The translations under genes and the position numbers were made by a program. The notes beneath the pieces are model-generated. The model did not search any database, had not been told where the DNA came from, and worked only from the letters and a program-made list of their open reading frames with translations. A stretch of 64,000 nt of DNA from Allantophomopsis cytisporea. Its lineage: Eukaryota; Ascomycota; Leotiomycetes; Phacidiales; Phacidiaceae. This document shows, piece after piece, positions 1 through 11,884 of this stretch (within the stretch, counting starts at the first letter, position 1; every line of letters begins with the position of its first letter). Location: NCBI GenBank assembly GCA_024752435.1, contig CP103034.1:1364001-1428000 (forward strand), in the 5' to 3' direction.

Positions 1-447
1 TTCTCCGACCATACCGCAGCCGTGAAAGCCATCGCCTGGTCACCGCACCAACATGGCCTGCTTGCATCAGGAGGCGGAACAGCTGACCGCCGTATTATCT
101 TCCACAACACGCTCACAGGCGAGCAGGTGAACGAGATCGACACTGGCAGCCAAGTGTGTAATCTCGCATGGAGCAAAAACTCCAACGAGATTGTCTCCAC
201 ACATGGCTACTCACAGAACCAGATCGTCGTCTGGAAATACCCTTCTATGCAACAGGTTGTCTCTCTCACAGGCCACACCTATCGTGTCCTCTACCTCGCT
301 ATGTCCCCCGACGGCCGCACCATAGTCACAGGCGCTGGTGACGAAACTCTGAGATTCTGGAATGTGTTTGGAAGGAAGGGTGGGGCGCGTGGTGAGGATG
401 GGGAAGGCGGCAGTGGAAAGTTGGCGGATTGGGGGGTCATTCGGTGA
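1..447 (+). CDS. cdh1: APC/C activator Cdh1/Fzr1, C-terminal part (5' truncated by window)
   Basis: Cdh1/Fizzy-related binds substrates and activates the anaphase-promoting complex from late mitosis through G1. The frame is open from base 1, so only the last 148 residues are here. They form the final WD40 blades of the propeller, with the very conserved stretches AWSPHQHGLLASGGGTADR, DTGSQVCNLAWSK and GAGDETLRFWNVF. The protein ends in Ile-Arg, the IR tail that docks on TPR subunits of the APC/C. The wording of the blades fits Cdh1/Fzr1 (STHGYSQNQI, LTGHTYRVLYLAMSPDG) better than Cdc20. A Gly-rich insertion of about 20 residues separates the last blade from the tail. The next gene is convergent. 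Confidence 0.93.
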   Translation, partial: FSDHTAAVKAIAWSPHQHGLLASGGGTADRRIIFHNTLTGEQVNEIDTGSQVCNLAWSKNSNEIVSTHGYSQNQIVVWKYPSMQQVVSLTGHTYRVLYLAMSPDGRTIVTGAGDETLRFWNVFGRKGGARGEDGEGGSGKLADWGVIR

Positions 448-1192
448 TTTTATTCATGGATCATCTTGGGGTTACGATTTCGGTTCTTGCATTTGAACGG
501 CGTTTAGGGTGGTATTGGAGCATTACGTTATGAATGGGGTGGGTTTGCTGAGTGTTGGCTGGGCTATGAGATACGACACAGCGTTGGAGCTTGGTGCAGT
601 GGTGGAGCGAATTTGATATGGCATTTGCTTTGCTATTTGCAGCGACCTTTTTTATTATTATATACAGCACGGAGTGGAGAGGTAGTAATGGGGGACGGAA
701 GAGCTGAGCTTTGCTTGGTAGCATTATCATGACTTCTTACCACTGCTTCAGATGGAGGCAAGTGGGTGAGCGTCGAGCAAGCGTTGTATATTTGTGGTAT
801 ATCTGATCTGTAGCTGAGTACCCCCGAAGCATGTGCTTTGAAAGCTTGATTGAGCTATAGCTAGATAGCTTATTTTTGGTACATCAATCCATGATACAGC
901 GAGCGAGCTTGACTTTATTCTCAAGTGTTGATTAATGCCGTATGCGCTGTGACTATCTAACTGACTGTACTTATTGACAGCTAACACCTTCTCTTCATAG
1001 ATCAGACCCACGTAAATCTCTAAAGGACGTTCAACCGTATGAAACAAAACGCCGAGCTTGATGCTGCGAGAAGGCCAACCGACTTGTATTAAAAGGGAAA
1101 CCCCATCGTCCAACCCCAATCCTATCATGTCATAACATGCATCAATTCATCCGTCCACCCATCCATCCATCTCCTACCACATCCCCACCCAA
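448..1192. other. intergenic, between convergent 3' ends
   Basis: This stretch lies between the 3' ends of the Cdh1 gene and the convergent acyltransferase gene, so it should hold both 3' UTRs. The open frames in it are low-complexity and on no recognised family. I see no RNA gene or repeat. Confidence 0.5.
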
Positions 1193-2828
1193 TTACGCAG
1201 GCAAATCACCCACCTTCCTCTCACGCGCCACATCCCTCGCGCCACCATCCAGCCCACTACTAGTAGCCTCCTCCGCCAACTCTGGGATCTTGTCCACACT
1301 AACATGTTTCCCAGAGCCGTCCTCACCCAACTGCTTGCTCAGCTCACTACCGCTGCTCGTATCGCGCGGTGTGAGCTGCGGACTCATGGCATCCGTGTTC
1401 GTCTGCCACTTCTGGACGTCGCGGCGCAACTGTTCCAGCTCGTTCTGGAAGCGCTTGCCGAATACGTCGATGTAGTACGTCGCGCCATTGTAGATACTCC
1501 ATCCGAAGACGGCGCATAGGAATGCGGATGATGCATGTCGGTACCAGAACCATAGCGGGCAGGGAACCATTGTGAGCACGGCGTATGAGTACTGGATTAA
1601 CATGAAGGCTGGCTCCTGGAGGTTTTCGGGGAGTGAAAGCACCATCTTGCCGATCCATGCCTTGGAGTAGGATTTACGCATCCAGGTAAAGGAGGTGGGG
1701 CGACCACCGGCGATTTGTGCGCGGCGGCGGACCGTGATGAAGAAGTGGTAGCTGAGTTGCCAGACGGCGTAAGGGACTGTCGACCACACTGTCATGGCGA
1801 GGAGGGAGTAGTGCTCCGGTGAGCCTGGTGGTGAGGTGCGGATGGAGTAGATCGCTGGGAAGCGCTCTGCTTGATATTCCGGTTTGAGAAGATGCACTAT
1901 GCAGTGCAATGCTGCGCAGGGCATGATGTGAATGAATAAACTAATATTATTAGCTGAGTTCGAGATTCAGAGGGTTGTATTTGGCTTACCTAGTGACTTT
2001 GTCGAATGAGTGGAATACCAGAGAGTTCCTCCACATGGCAATAGCTATCGCATTGTTTCCAAATGCCAAACAGTATGTACTGATAAACAGGCGTTTCGAC
2101 TGCGGGAATACCCACATTGAAAGCATACAGAGAAAGTTGACGAAGTAGCATAGATCTGCCAAGAAATAATGGTATCCGCGTTTATGGTAGGTATAATACC
2201 GAATGGGCATGAAATAGAGCAGTTGAATGGTATACCAGATATGGAAGTAATCAGGATATCCACCAATCAAATATCCACTAATGAAGATATTCAAGACTCC
2301 TGCAATGAAAGAGAACTTTTCGCGTAAGGTGATGGCTTTGGTATCGGACCAGCGCTTGCCCAGATTATCCACACCGTCACGCATCTTTCTCCTATACCGC
2401 TCAAGCTGTTCATCCGCAGGAGGTAATCTCTTCCTCCATTCCTCTACCACTCGGTCTTTGGCATAGCTACCACGCGATTTGAGCACATCTCTCTGTCGCT
2501 TGACCTTCTCTTTCTGCACAGAAATGGTGTTTTGTAGCTTTTCAAGCTGTTGTGGTATGGCGAAATTGTCGAGAATATCAAAGACGCTGATTTTGTCCAA
2601 GGGTGGAATGGCCTCCCAGTCTTCTTGATAGGAACTGCTATTCGAGAATGAGGGGTTCCGCGACAAGCGGGGGCTCGATGGAGAGAAATTTGGTGACGAG
2701 CCACCGGAGGTACCAAAGGAGGCAGTCGTTGGTAGTGAAGTCCTACTCTTTTCTGGTGAAAGACTTCCTGAATCGAGAGCTGAATCCGAGCGCGCCTTGG
2801 CATTTGGAATGGCTATAGGTTCCGACAT
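1193..2828 (-). CDS. GPC1: Glycerophosphocholine acyltransferase Gpc1 (DUF2838 family)
   Basis: Gpc1 acylates glycerophosphocholine with acyl-CoA to make lysophosphatidylcholine and so recycles deacylated phosphatidylcholine. It is an integral ER-type membrane protein. I read two exons, 1990-2828 and 1193-1940, split by a 49-bp intron (1941-1989, GTAAGC...TAG), giving 528 residues. The join reads KVTSLFIHIMPCAALHC, which keeps the family frame. A Ser-rich N-terminus of about 100 residues is followed by a basic helical segment. The multi-spanning region then carries the family signatures LIGGYPDYFHIWYT, RYYTYHKRGYHYFLADLCYF, SLVFHSFDK and MLIQYSYAVLTMVPCPLWFW. The tail is hydrophilic. An in-frame ATG at 2921 would add 31 residues. 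A possible 5' UTR intron (donor near 3078, acceptor near 2899) favours the start at 2828. Confidence 0.9.
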
Positions 2829-3449
2829 TTCTGAAATGGTGCGCCGGTGAGAGGTTTGTGTATCGTAGGATGAGAGCCTTCTCAGTACTGTTGCCCCTCT
2901 GATAACAATAACATCAACCATAAGTAATTATAATTTTGAGGGTATACCATATACAAGTAATTTGTACATGTATTTACAGGGAAGGGGGAGAGTAGAGCAG
3001 ATGATAGGGAATGAAAATATGAAAAATGATTTGAGAGATGACAATGAAAACGTAGGAGGTAAAGCAGGAAACTCACAAGTGACAGAATGACTCGGTATGA
3101 CTGCTTCCTGTCTGAAGTAGGTCAGGAAAAGGACCAGGACTAGGACCAGGTCAGAGAGTGAAATGTAGGGAAGACGGATTCCACAGATATAATAGTAAGG
3201 GTCCACGGGGTGCTATGTCCTTTTTCGTCTGGGTCTCTCATCGACTGCCACTGGTTCTGTTGTTGTAGATCGGGAGGGGATGCGCAGGTGATGGCGTAGC
3301 GCGGAGAGAGGGGCAGAGGTTTGGTTTGATAGGTAAGATAGGTGAAGAGGAGGTCAGGTAGGATTTGGTGCTTTTTGGCCCAGTAGACCAGTAGGCTTTG
3401 AGGATAGTAGGAGGTGGGTAGGTAGAACAATGCAATGACCAGTGCTATA

Positions 3450-3491
3450 CTCACTCTCTCACACTCTCACACTCTCTCACTCTCTCACTCT
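3450..3491. repeat. CT/CA-rich simple repeat
   Basis: About 42 bp of imperfect CTCTCA(CACT) units lie in the upstream region of GPC1. In fungi such CT tracts are common in promoters and 5' UTRs. Confidence 0.8.
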
Positions 3492-4080
3492 GTTTTTGTT
3501 GTTGGCCTTTCTCTTCTGTTTTTTCCTCTTTTCCTCACTTTCAGATATTTCTTCTTTGCGCGTATGGCGTAAAAGAGAGAGTCGAATGTTGAAAAGACCT
3601 TCTGGTGCGTTGGGAGAGGTTCGTGGTGATGCGATGGGCAAAGTGTAATTATTGCGTGGAGGAAGATATTGACTTGTATGTATGGATAGGTACTTCTTAG
3701 CAAGGATAATAACAATGTGATTGGACCAAACAAATAGTAAATTAGGATTTTATGGTATAGCGTCTTGATAAGTATAAAGCATAGGTATGGGGTAAGTAGG
3801 CAGTGTTATATTTTTTGACGGGTTAGGAAATTATCATGATCGCGGTGAGAGACGTGGTCAATATAATTGATTTGGTTGGCAGAGAGAGAGAATGAATGAC
3901 AGCATATGAATGAGAACAAGGTGGAAAGTGACGAATGAGATCATCGGTGGGAATCGGGATAGATGCCACATGACCCAATCACATGATTAGCCAGAACTTC
4001 AATGGCTGGCCTGCGTGCTTACTAATCATACTTGATTCTAAATATGAAGCCCTGACTCGAAACGAAGAGCATGTCATGTT

Positions 4081-4081
<1 letters not shown>

Positions 4082-4111
<30 letters not shown>

Positions 4112-4134
4112 GTATGTATGTATTTATGTATGTA
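4082..4134. repeat. (ATT)n microsatellite followed by (TGTA)n
   Basis: Ten perfect TAT/ATT units (4082-4111) run straight into imperfect TGTA units to about 4134. This compound microsatellite is probably length-variable. Confidence 0.9.
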
Positions 4135-4291
4135 GCATATGCACGTGTCAAGCTCAAAGGTATGTACCTTACCGACCTGCCTAACCTAAATAGGGAACCT
4201 TTGATCTTCACGGAACGGAGCTGCCAAATCAGGCAACAACCTCACTCCATATATCAAGCCTCATATTTCAGGCATTAAGACGCGTCCCAAT

Positions 4292-4307
4292 CCTAAGGTA
4301 CCTTAGG
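4292..4307. repeat. perfect 16-bp palindrome
   Basis: CCTAAGGTACCTTAGG is its own reverse complement. Related CCTAAGGTA/TACCTTA words flank it between 4163 and 4320. It lies about 320 bp upstream of the SMC1 start. It may be a dimeric factor site or simply part of a local low-complexity patch. Confidence 0.6.
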
Positions 4308-4353
4308 TAAGGTAACTTAGTAGCTAGCTACTGTACCCGTATCCGTACACTAC

Positions 4354-4372
4354 CTACTACTACTACTACTAC
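4354..4372. repeat. (TAC)n microsatellite
   Basis: Short run of TAC units in the SMC1 upstream region. Confidence 0.8.
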
Positions 4373-4626
4373 ATCTGTAGATTGGGGAAACGCGAGTCGC
4401 ATCAAAAGATTCGCGATCGATGTGATTGTTGACAACAGATTGTCCGACCAACATCGTAACTTGGATCAGTCAATCTTTTTGCCATACTCGCCCCTTCTAT
4501 TCGTGCGCAAAAGTCGTGTCATTTCCATTCTCATCGGCGCCCATATCGGGACTGCCACTGCTACTGTCACTCTCCAGTTCACGCGCGCGCGCAGAATAGA
4601 TTCGCCCTCATATCCCACCGTTTAAA

Positions 4627-7600
4627 ATGGGGAAACTTATTCGTCTTGAGCTCTTCAGTATGCACGAATTCTATTCCGCATCTATCCATCATGATGTTAT
4701 ATGCGCCATGCTAATTCTCATCCAGACTTTAAGTCCTACAAAGGTCATCATACGCTCCTCTTCGGCGACTCATATTTCACCTCTATTATCGGGCCTAATG
4801 GATCTGGAAAGTCCAATTCGTATGTGTATTTGCAAAAGAAGCAGACATTTTTACCTTTTGCTGATCCTTTCCACATAGTATGGATGCCATCTCCTTCGTC
4901 TTAGGTATCAAATCATCTCATCTACGTTCATCACATCTTCGCGACTTGGTCTACCGAGGACGTGTACTTAAAACTTCAAAAATCAACGACGATGGATCTG
5001 CCGACGCCCCTGCACCAACACAGGGTGAAGCTTCGGACGAGGAAGATGCGCCAACACAGCGATCGGAGCGGAATGATCCAAAGAGTGCTTGGGTGATGGC
5101 CGTATACGAGGATGACGCGGGTGAAGAGCAGAAATGGAAGCGCACCATTACGAACCAGGGTGTGAGCGAGTATCGAATCAATGATCGCATCGTCACGGCA
5201 CAGGTTTACAATGAAGGTTTGGAGTCGGAGAACATCTTGATTAAGGCGCGAAACTTCTTAGTCTTCCAGGGAGATGTGGAGGCGATCGCCTCTCAGTCGC
5301 CAAAGGATCTCACTAAGTTGATTGAACAAATTTCCGGAAGTTTGGAATACAAGGCAGAATATGAGCGCCTTGAGGAAGAATCCAACTTGGCTCAGGAGAA
5401 CCAAAACTACAACCTCACGCGTCGCAGAGGCATCAATTCGGAAATCAAGCAATACCAGGAACAGAAGAAGGAAGCCGAAAACTTCCAGAACAAGGCCGAG
5501 GAACGCGACAATGCTATTGTTGCTCATGTCTTATGGAAGCTCTTCCATTTCCAGAGAGTCATTGAGGAATCCGGAGCCGAAATTCAAAAGCACCAAGATG
5601 AGCTCAAGGAGTACAGAAGAGGAGTAGAGAAATACGAAAAAACTCTCGAGACAGCACGTAATGAGGAGACACGTGTTAGGAGAGAGGTTAATCGGATTGA
5701 ACGGGATATTAAAGCCAAGGAGAGGGAGGTCGAGGAGCAATTGAACAGCCTCGTTCCCATCGATGAGAAAGTCGAACAGACAACCAAAGAAGCCGCCAGA
5801 ATCCAGCGAAGGGTAGATGAAATCACCAAGGAAAGAGACGCACAATCGCAATCCATCGATCAGATCAGAAGAGACTTAGGCACGGTGGAGAGAGCTCGTC
5901 AAAAGTTTGAGGATGATTGGACCGAGACCTTGAAGAGGCAGGGCAGAGCATTGAGCGAAGATGATCTCAAGGAGTACAATCGACTCAAGGGCGAGGTTAA
6001 TATCCGGGCTGCACAGAACCAGGCGAAGTTGGACCAGCTCAGACGACAGCTGAGAGCTGATGAAATTACTGTTAACAGCTTGAAGAGTAAGGTCGATGCT
6101 GCCCAAGCTCAAGTGGACAGGATTGAACGTGAAATCGCTTTAATTACCGAGAGACGTGACGCTACTCAAGCCATCGTCAGACAACTCTCTAAGGACGTTG
6201 AGGCCAAGAAGAAGGAGTATCATCGTGTCCAATCTGACCGAGTACGTACCAACCAGAGACGCACCGAGCTGGACGAGAAACTCCAGGAGGTACTCAAGAA
6301 GTTGTTGGAGGCGGATGATGGTAGAAGACAGAACGAGAGGGAGGCCCGCACGAAGGAGACCATCACTGCTCTAAAGCGTATCTTCCCGGGTGTACGTGGA
6401 CGCGTCGGGGAACTTTGTAAACCAAAGCAGAAAAAGTTCGACGAGGCTGTCATCACTGCCTTGGGTAGAGATTTTGACTCGGTCATTGTCGACACCGAGA
6501 AGACAGGAACGGATTGTGTGCAATATCTGAAGGATCAACGCTATGGCCAGATGACTTTTATCCCATTGGACAATATCAAGTCGAACGCAGTCAATCCAAG
6601 CATGAAAGGACTACCAAAGGCTCGACTGACCATTGACACTATCGACTTTGACCCTTCACTTGAGAGAGCCATGTCATATGCCTGTGGTAGTTCTATTGTC
6701 TGTGATGATTTGGCAACTGCGAAGCATATCTGCTATGATAGAGGCATTCAGGTCAAGGCCATCACGTTGGAAGGTTTTGTCATCCACAAAGCAGGTCTGA
6801 TGACAGGTGGTCGAGGTCCAGAAGGTAGAGGTGGAAAGCGTCGTTTTGAAGAGGTTGATGTGACGAACTTAAGAAAGGCGGCCGACAATTTTCGTGCTGA
6901 GCTTGCATCTCTACCGAGAACATCTCATAGCGGTGCGGAAGAGACCTTGCAAGGAGAGCTGTCAGGCCTCGAGCAGCAGCTGGCATATGCTAGAAGCGAG
7001 TTTACCGCACATGAGCAAAATCTTGCCAGTAAGAAGAGAGAGCTTGACTTTGCTACGCGTACTCTTGCCGAGATGGAGCCCACTTACGAAGAAAAGTTGG
7101 AAGAGCTTGAGTCACTGAGGGAAAACGCTAAAGAGTTCGAAGACGCAGTTGCAGCTGTCGAAGATGACATCTTTGCGGCATTCTGTAGAAGACTAGGTTA
7201 CGCCGATATTCGAGCCTATGAAGCTACCCAGGGTGGCTTAGAACAAGAAGCTGCTCAGGAGCGTATCAAGTTTGACGCCCAGAAACACGCACTTGAAGGT
7301 AGACTCTCGTATGAGACTTTGAGAATCCGGGAGACCGAGACGCGTCTGGCAAACTTACAAACTAGTATCGGTCGACTACAGAATGATATTAATATCTACA
7401 AAGCAGAGAAAGAGTCCCTGGAGACACGTCTAGAATCGATAAATGGCGAGTTGGACACGCTCAATGCCCAGCTCGAGCAACAGAATTCCAGACTTGAGAA
7501 GAAGACGGAGAAGGTTACTGAGGCAAAGAACGAGCTTTCACGTAGAAGCAAGAACGTTGATCGCACCAACAAGGCCATCACAGCACTTGAGACCGACGCT

Positions 7601-8595
7601 CAGAAGGCCAACGCTGGCCGATATGCATTACTGAGACGTTGCAAGCTTGAACAAATCCAACTTCCGTTGGTAGAAGGTTCCCGAACTATTGATAGCTTGC
7701 CCGTCGAAGACCTATCCGATCCCGATCCTGATGCAATGGATGTTGACGACGAGCCCGAAGCTCCGGAGATGCGCGACTACGGCATCGAAATCGACTTCGA
7801 CGAGCTAGACGACGACCTCAAGGAGTCTGACGAAGCCAACATCGAAGAGCGCCTCCTCGAACGTATTACAAATCTCAACTCTGAGCTCGAGAAGCTGAAC
7901 CCAAACATGCGCGCTATTGATCGCCTTGACGGCGTGGAATCACGACTCAAATCCACAGAAAAGGACTTTGAAGACGCTCGCCGCAAAGCCAAGGCCACGA
8001 AGGACCGCTTCAATGCCGTCAAGGAGCAACGCTTCGAGCTCTTCAACAAGGCCTTCACGCACATCTCCGAGCAGATCTCCCACGTGTACAAGGACCTCAC
8101 GCGCTCTGCTGCCTTCCCACTCGGTGGCTCCGCCTATCTCGATATCGAAGACTCGGACGCGCCGTACCTCTCCGGCATCAAGTATCATGCTATGCCGCCA
8201 CTCAAGCGTTTCAGAGACATGGAGCACCTTTCTGGTGGTGAGAAGACTATGGCTGCGCTTGCACTTCTTTTTGCGGTGCACTCGTACCAGCCCAGTCCAT
8301 TCTTTGTCCTTGATGAGGTGGATGCTGCGTTGGATAATGCGAACGTGGAGAAGATTCGCAATTATATTAAGGAGCATGCTGGGCCGGGCATGCAGTTTAT
8401 TGTTATTTCTCTGAAGACTGGTTTGTTCCAAGGAAGTGAGAGTTTGGTGGGTGTTTATAGGGACCAGGAGGCAAATTCGAGTAAGACACTTACTTTGGAT
8501 GTGAGTATTCCCTTCCTTTCCTGCCTCTTTAGGGTCGTTGTGTGGTTACTCAAGGTCTTGTTTACTGACTGATACAGCTGCGCAAATACGAATGA
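4627..8595 (+). CDS. SMC1: Cohesin subunit SMC1
   Basis: SMC1 pairs with SMC3 in the cohesin ring that holds sister chromatids together. Four exons (4627-4657, 4726-4819, 4879-8500, 8578-8595) give 1254 residues, close to the family norm. The N-terminal Walker A GPNGSGKSN lies at residues 33-41 and is assembled across exons 1-3. Two long coiled coils flank the hinge (about 540-685, including ALGRDFDSVIVDTEKTG and LMTGGRGPEGRGGKRRFEE). The C-terminal head has the ABC signature LSGGEKTMAALALL (about 1159) and Walker B FFVLDEVDAALD (about 1183). An acidic stretch near residue 1000 precedes the last coil. The final exon adds only LRKYE before the stop, the usual SMC1 ending. All introns are 59-77 bp with good GT-AG sites. 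Confidence 0.97.
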
Positions 8596-10045
8596 TTACT
8601 CACCGGGGGTCAAGTTGGTGGTGGAGACAAAATGAAGTGACTACCCAGTGGTCAAGAGTGTCAATATAGAGAAAGCACATTTGGTCCTGCGTTTGGCTAA
8701 GAGCGGACCAAGGGACTCAGAAGCCTATTGCCATGATGATTGCTGGTAGGTGACTGCTTGGATTTGGGCCTGGGTCCTGAGAGGATGGTTCAGATGATGG
8801 CTGCTATGATTTATAGCACAGGGGCGTGCTGTATGGTGCAGTGGTGGTGATATTGCTTTGTATATTATGGCTATGGTTACTTGGAGTCTAATGGCAATTT
8901 CAACTGTATGCGATGCTTTTGATGTGCAGATTTTTTTATTTTTTTTTTGATGATTTTTTTTTTTGGATGTCGTGATGATGATGGGAATATGTGATTGATG
9001 TGATTTTCACGGAGGGATGGCTTGGGGAATGTGATATGTCGATGTAAATGGTGAGCTTTGGCGCATGTGGTGGAGTATGTGGTGGATGAAGGGACCACGA
9101 GGGATGGAGGTAGGGGTGAGGTTGAAACAGTAGGAGCAAGGTGAAGGGAATTGTTTCTTGGGGTTTGATGACATCTCACGGTGCTTGTACGTGCTTGACT
9201 CTTGGACTTTTCGCTGGAGCAGGAGAAATCGTATAAGGGCGTACTTAGAAGATCTCGAAAGGATAGATTACTCTACCTCGAATATTCCGGCTTAGTTTGC
9301 CATTTGCTTTTCCTATAGGTTTCGCAAGTGGTGCTTGATCAATGGAGAGGCGTGATAAAGACGATGGGGATGGCGATCATGAGTGACAATGAAAGGGTTC
9401 GTGGCTTCACATCTGCTGACATCGTAGATGATGGGCGGCACGTAGCTTTGTGATTGTCCATATTATTTGTGGTATGGGGTTTGGAGAGGAGGGCGATGCT
9501 CGTTATATACCGCTTCGTCTCGAAATGCACTTGTTTGTGGGTTTGTGGGCACTTGGAGTGTATAGTTCTGATTCGAGTTTTACATAGCCCGTTTTGAGAG
9601 TGTGACTGCACGTTGCAATTGGGATCTGGATATTTGGACCATTGTTGAAGTTAGATAATTTGCATTGATCTCAAATATCTACGTTGAATATCTTCTATTG
9701 GAGAGTGTAGCCTAAACATCTAACATTCTAATTCGGGCCTGATTTGTTCATCTAGTGGGAACTAAGATGAGAGCTCATAAGTCAAGACTGCAATGCAGGG
9801 TTCGTCGCGCCATATATAATCATCATCATATCATGTAGCTATTCCCTTTGCCATGAATGCTTGCTACTTGATTCCATGCGTACATTCGAGCACAAGCTCG
9901 AAGTGAATTAACAGGCATTATTATTCTCCCGGGTCTTTCTTTACGTCGTCACAGTGAAAGGCTATTTCTTCAATGTACGTATTCGAAGCTTTGTGAAGGT
10001 AAAGACAGCTTTTCACTCTAGAACAGTATTAATGTCCTATCCATC
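8596..10045. other. intergenic, 3' regions
   Basis: This stretch lies between the convergent ends of SMC1 and the NmrA-like gene. It includes T-rich runs at about 8931-8962 that may belong to the SMC1 3' region. I recognise no gene in it. Confidence 0.5.
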
Positions 10046-11343
10046 CTAAGCCTTTTCAGCCCAGTGTTTATCAAGGAACTCCTCGACACTTGTGAATTTG
10101 TAGTCAGGCAACAGACGATTCCAGTCATCCGACACAACCCATGAGCGGGTAAGTCCACTAAGGAGGCAACCCTTGAGAATCACCTTGGAGATCTCCTCGC
10201 ATTGCTCGGCTGAAAACATAGGATCTTCAAATTTTGGGATCCATGGTGATTTTATGTCCAAAGCACGCACATCTTCTTCCTTGAGAGTGACGACATCGAG
10301 TGGTTTTCCATCTGTTGCAATTGGTTAATTAGTTATTTATTGAATACACAGGCACACAGTTGCTTGCTATTGTACGCACTTAATTCGGCCCCGATTTCTA
10401 GGATCTTTGAGCTCGAGATTGTTGTTCCATGAACACCACCGATTACAGGCCACTCGCCGGCGTAATCGATAGCTTGGACCACAACGTTGGCTAGATCAGT
10501 CGCAGTCGTCCAAGTATAGACGCCATCTTTCCCTTCAAGAGTTATGGCTCGGCCCTTATTGAGGTCGATCCACAGTTCCTGGGTGAAATTAAGTGAAGTG
10601 GTGCCTGGAGGGGCCAAAAAGTCTAAAAATAATCCTGGTTGAAAGAGGGTGTATTCGAGAATCTGTAGGCGAGTAATGAGAAAGGTCTGAAAGACATCAT
10701 AGATATGATGAATGAGCTCGCCTTCTTTTCTTTATTAATCTCTTTGAGATATTCCCTCACATTACCCTTCTCTGCATACCAAGGTAGCTCTTCGATGCTA
10801 GAGCTTTTGACGACGAGACATAATCAGTATGAATCTCCTTTGCCTGCGTATTCGTCCCAAGCTTTTCAAGAGCTTTAGAAACTCACCTCGACCACTCGCT
10901 TGGAGCAAAACGCTGGACGCCAGCCGCGATTGCAGCGTCAATCAAGTTTTTCTGAATCGTGCTACCGGGGTCTTGGGGACCACCGACGAATGAGAGAACG
11001 GTATGTACACCATCGAGGATGTTGGTCAAAAGCTTCTTGTCGCTGTAATCTGTGTTTGCCCATGTAACACCGGAGACATTTTCAGTCACAGCAGGTCCCT
11101 AATCTCAGGTAATCAATCGAGGCCTCTGCATGACGAGTCTTCGTGAGATCACACACCTTGCGAGAAAGAATCAAGATCTCATGCTTTTTGGCTGCCAACA
11201 GGGCGTTGATAATCTCCTTGGCAACTTCTATGTATTCTTGTGTCAGACAGATGCTAAGAAGTTGAAGATGTGATGGAAGATGTGATGGAAAATGTATAGA
11301 ATGACATACTCCCTGAGCCGCCGGCTACTGCGATTTTGACCAT
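10046..11343 (-). CDS. NmrA-like / isoflavone-reductase-like NAD(P)-binding oxidoreductase
   Basis: This is an atypical short-chain dehydrogenase of the NmrA/isoflavone reductase type; the substrate is unknown. Six exons (11310-11343, 11157-11227, 10887-11098, 10722-10803, 10380-10662, 10046-10311) rebuild 315 residues with all phases matching. The N-terminus MVKIAVAGGSGKVAKEI is the Rossmann dinucleotide loop. VQRFAPSEWS, LEYTLFQPGLF and a C-terminal FTSVEEFLDKHW are typical of the fungal CipA-like branch. The intron at 10663-10721 starts with GC (AAG|GCGAGC) rather than GT. Reading through it meets a stop, and splicing it restores EINKEKK-ILEYTLF. No cluster partners are adjacent. Confidence 0.88.
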
Positions 11344-11478
11344 GATTTATTAGGCTTGGCTTGGTATATTGAAACAAGTACTCGCACGTCAAACTAAGCA
11401 ATCAAAGGACTGTTAGTTCTGTCCTAGGAGTGAAATTTATCTATATATCCCTCTCTACAGGGTGATTCCCCCGCTTCT

Positions 11479-11884
11479 GACCCACCTTCCATAAGTCTCC
11501 GGACAGAAAGTTCCTCCGGTCAGAATATGGAACTGGCAAAAAGCGTAAATTGAACGCTCGGAACAGAACATCCATATGTTATTTAATAATTGAATTTTCT
11601 ATCACTTAAGACCCGAACGGCTCAAATATATAAAAGAAAACGATATATCTTCGAGTTGTGCTTGCTACAGGCTTATAAGGGTATATCGTTTTATACCTTC
11701 TGAGCCGTTCGGATCTAAGGGGATAGAAGAACATTGATAACCTAACTACATTTATGAACTTTACTATAAGTTTTTGGCTATTTCAAACTCGAGTTATAAC
11801 TGATTGAATCAATATGTTCTTTCATTCGACCAAAAGGGACATATTGTTAGGAGACTACGGAGACTTATGATATTAACGCGGGTC
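11479..11884. mobile_element. candidate foldback/MITE-like element
   Basis: An imperfect inner inverted repeat spans about 11577-11741. The left arm (11599-11650) reads CTATCACTTAAGACCCGAAC..., and the right arm (11679-11726) is its near reverse complement sharing CCGAACGGCTCA and AAACGATATA. An outer pair of similar inverted ends, GACCCACCTTCCATAAGTCTCCG at 11479 and its variant ending at 11884, encloses it nearly coaxially. No coding capacity is present and I cannot see a clear target-site duplication, so the true ends are uncertain. Confidence 0.5.

Larger units (their letters stand above)
2829..4626. other. divergent promoter region of GPC1 and SMC1
   Basis: This 1.8-kb spacer separates two divergent housekeeping genes. 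It holds a probable 5' UTR intron of GPC1 (minus strand, about 3078 to 2899), several microsatellites listed separately, and a perfect palindrome at 4292-4307. The open frames in it are pyrimidine-rich or repeat-derived and look non-coding. Confidence 0.5.
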
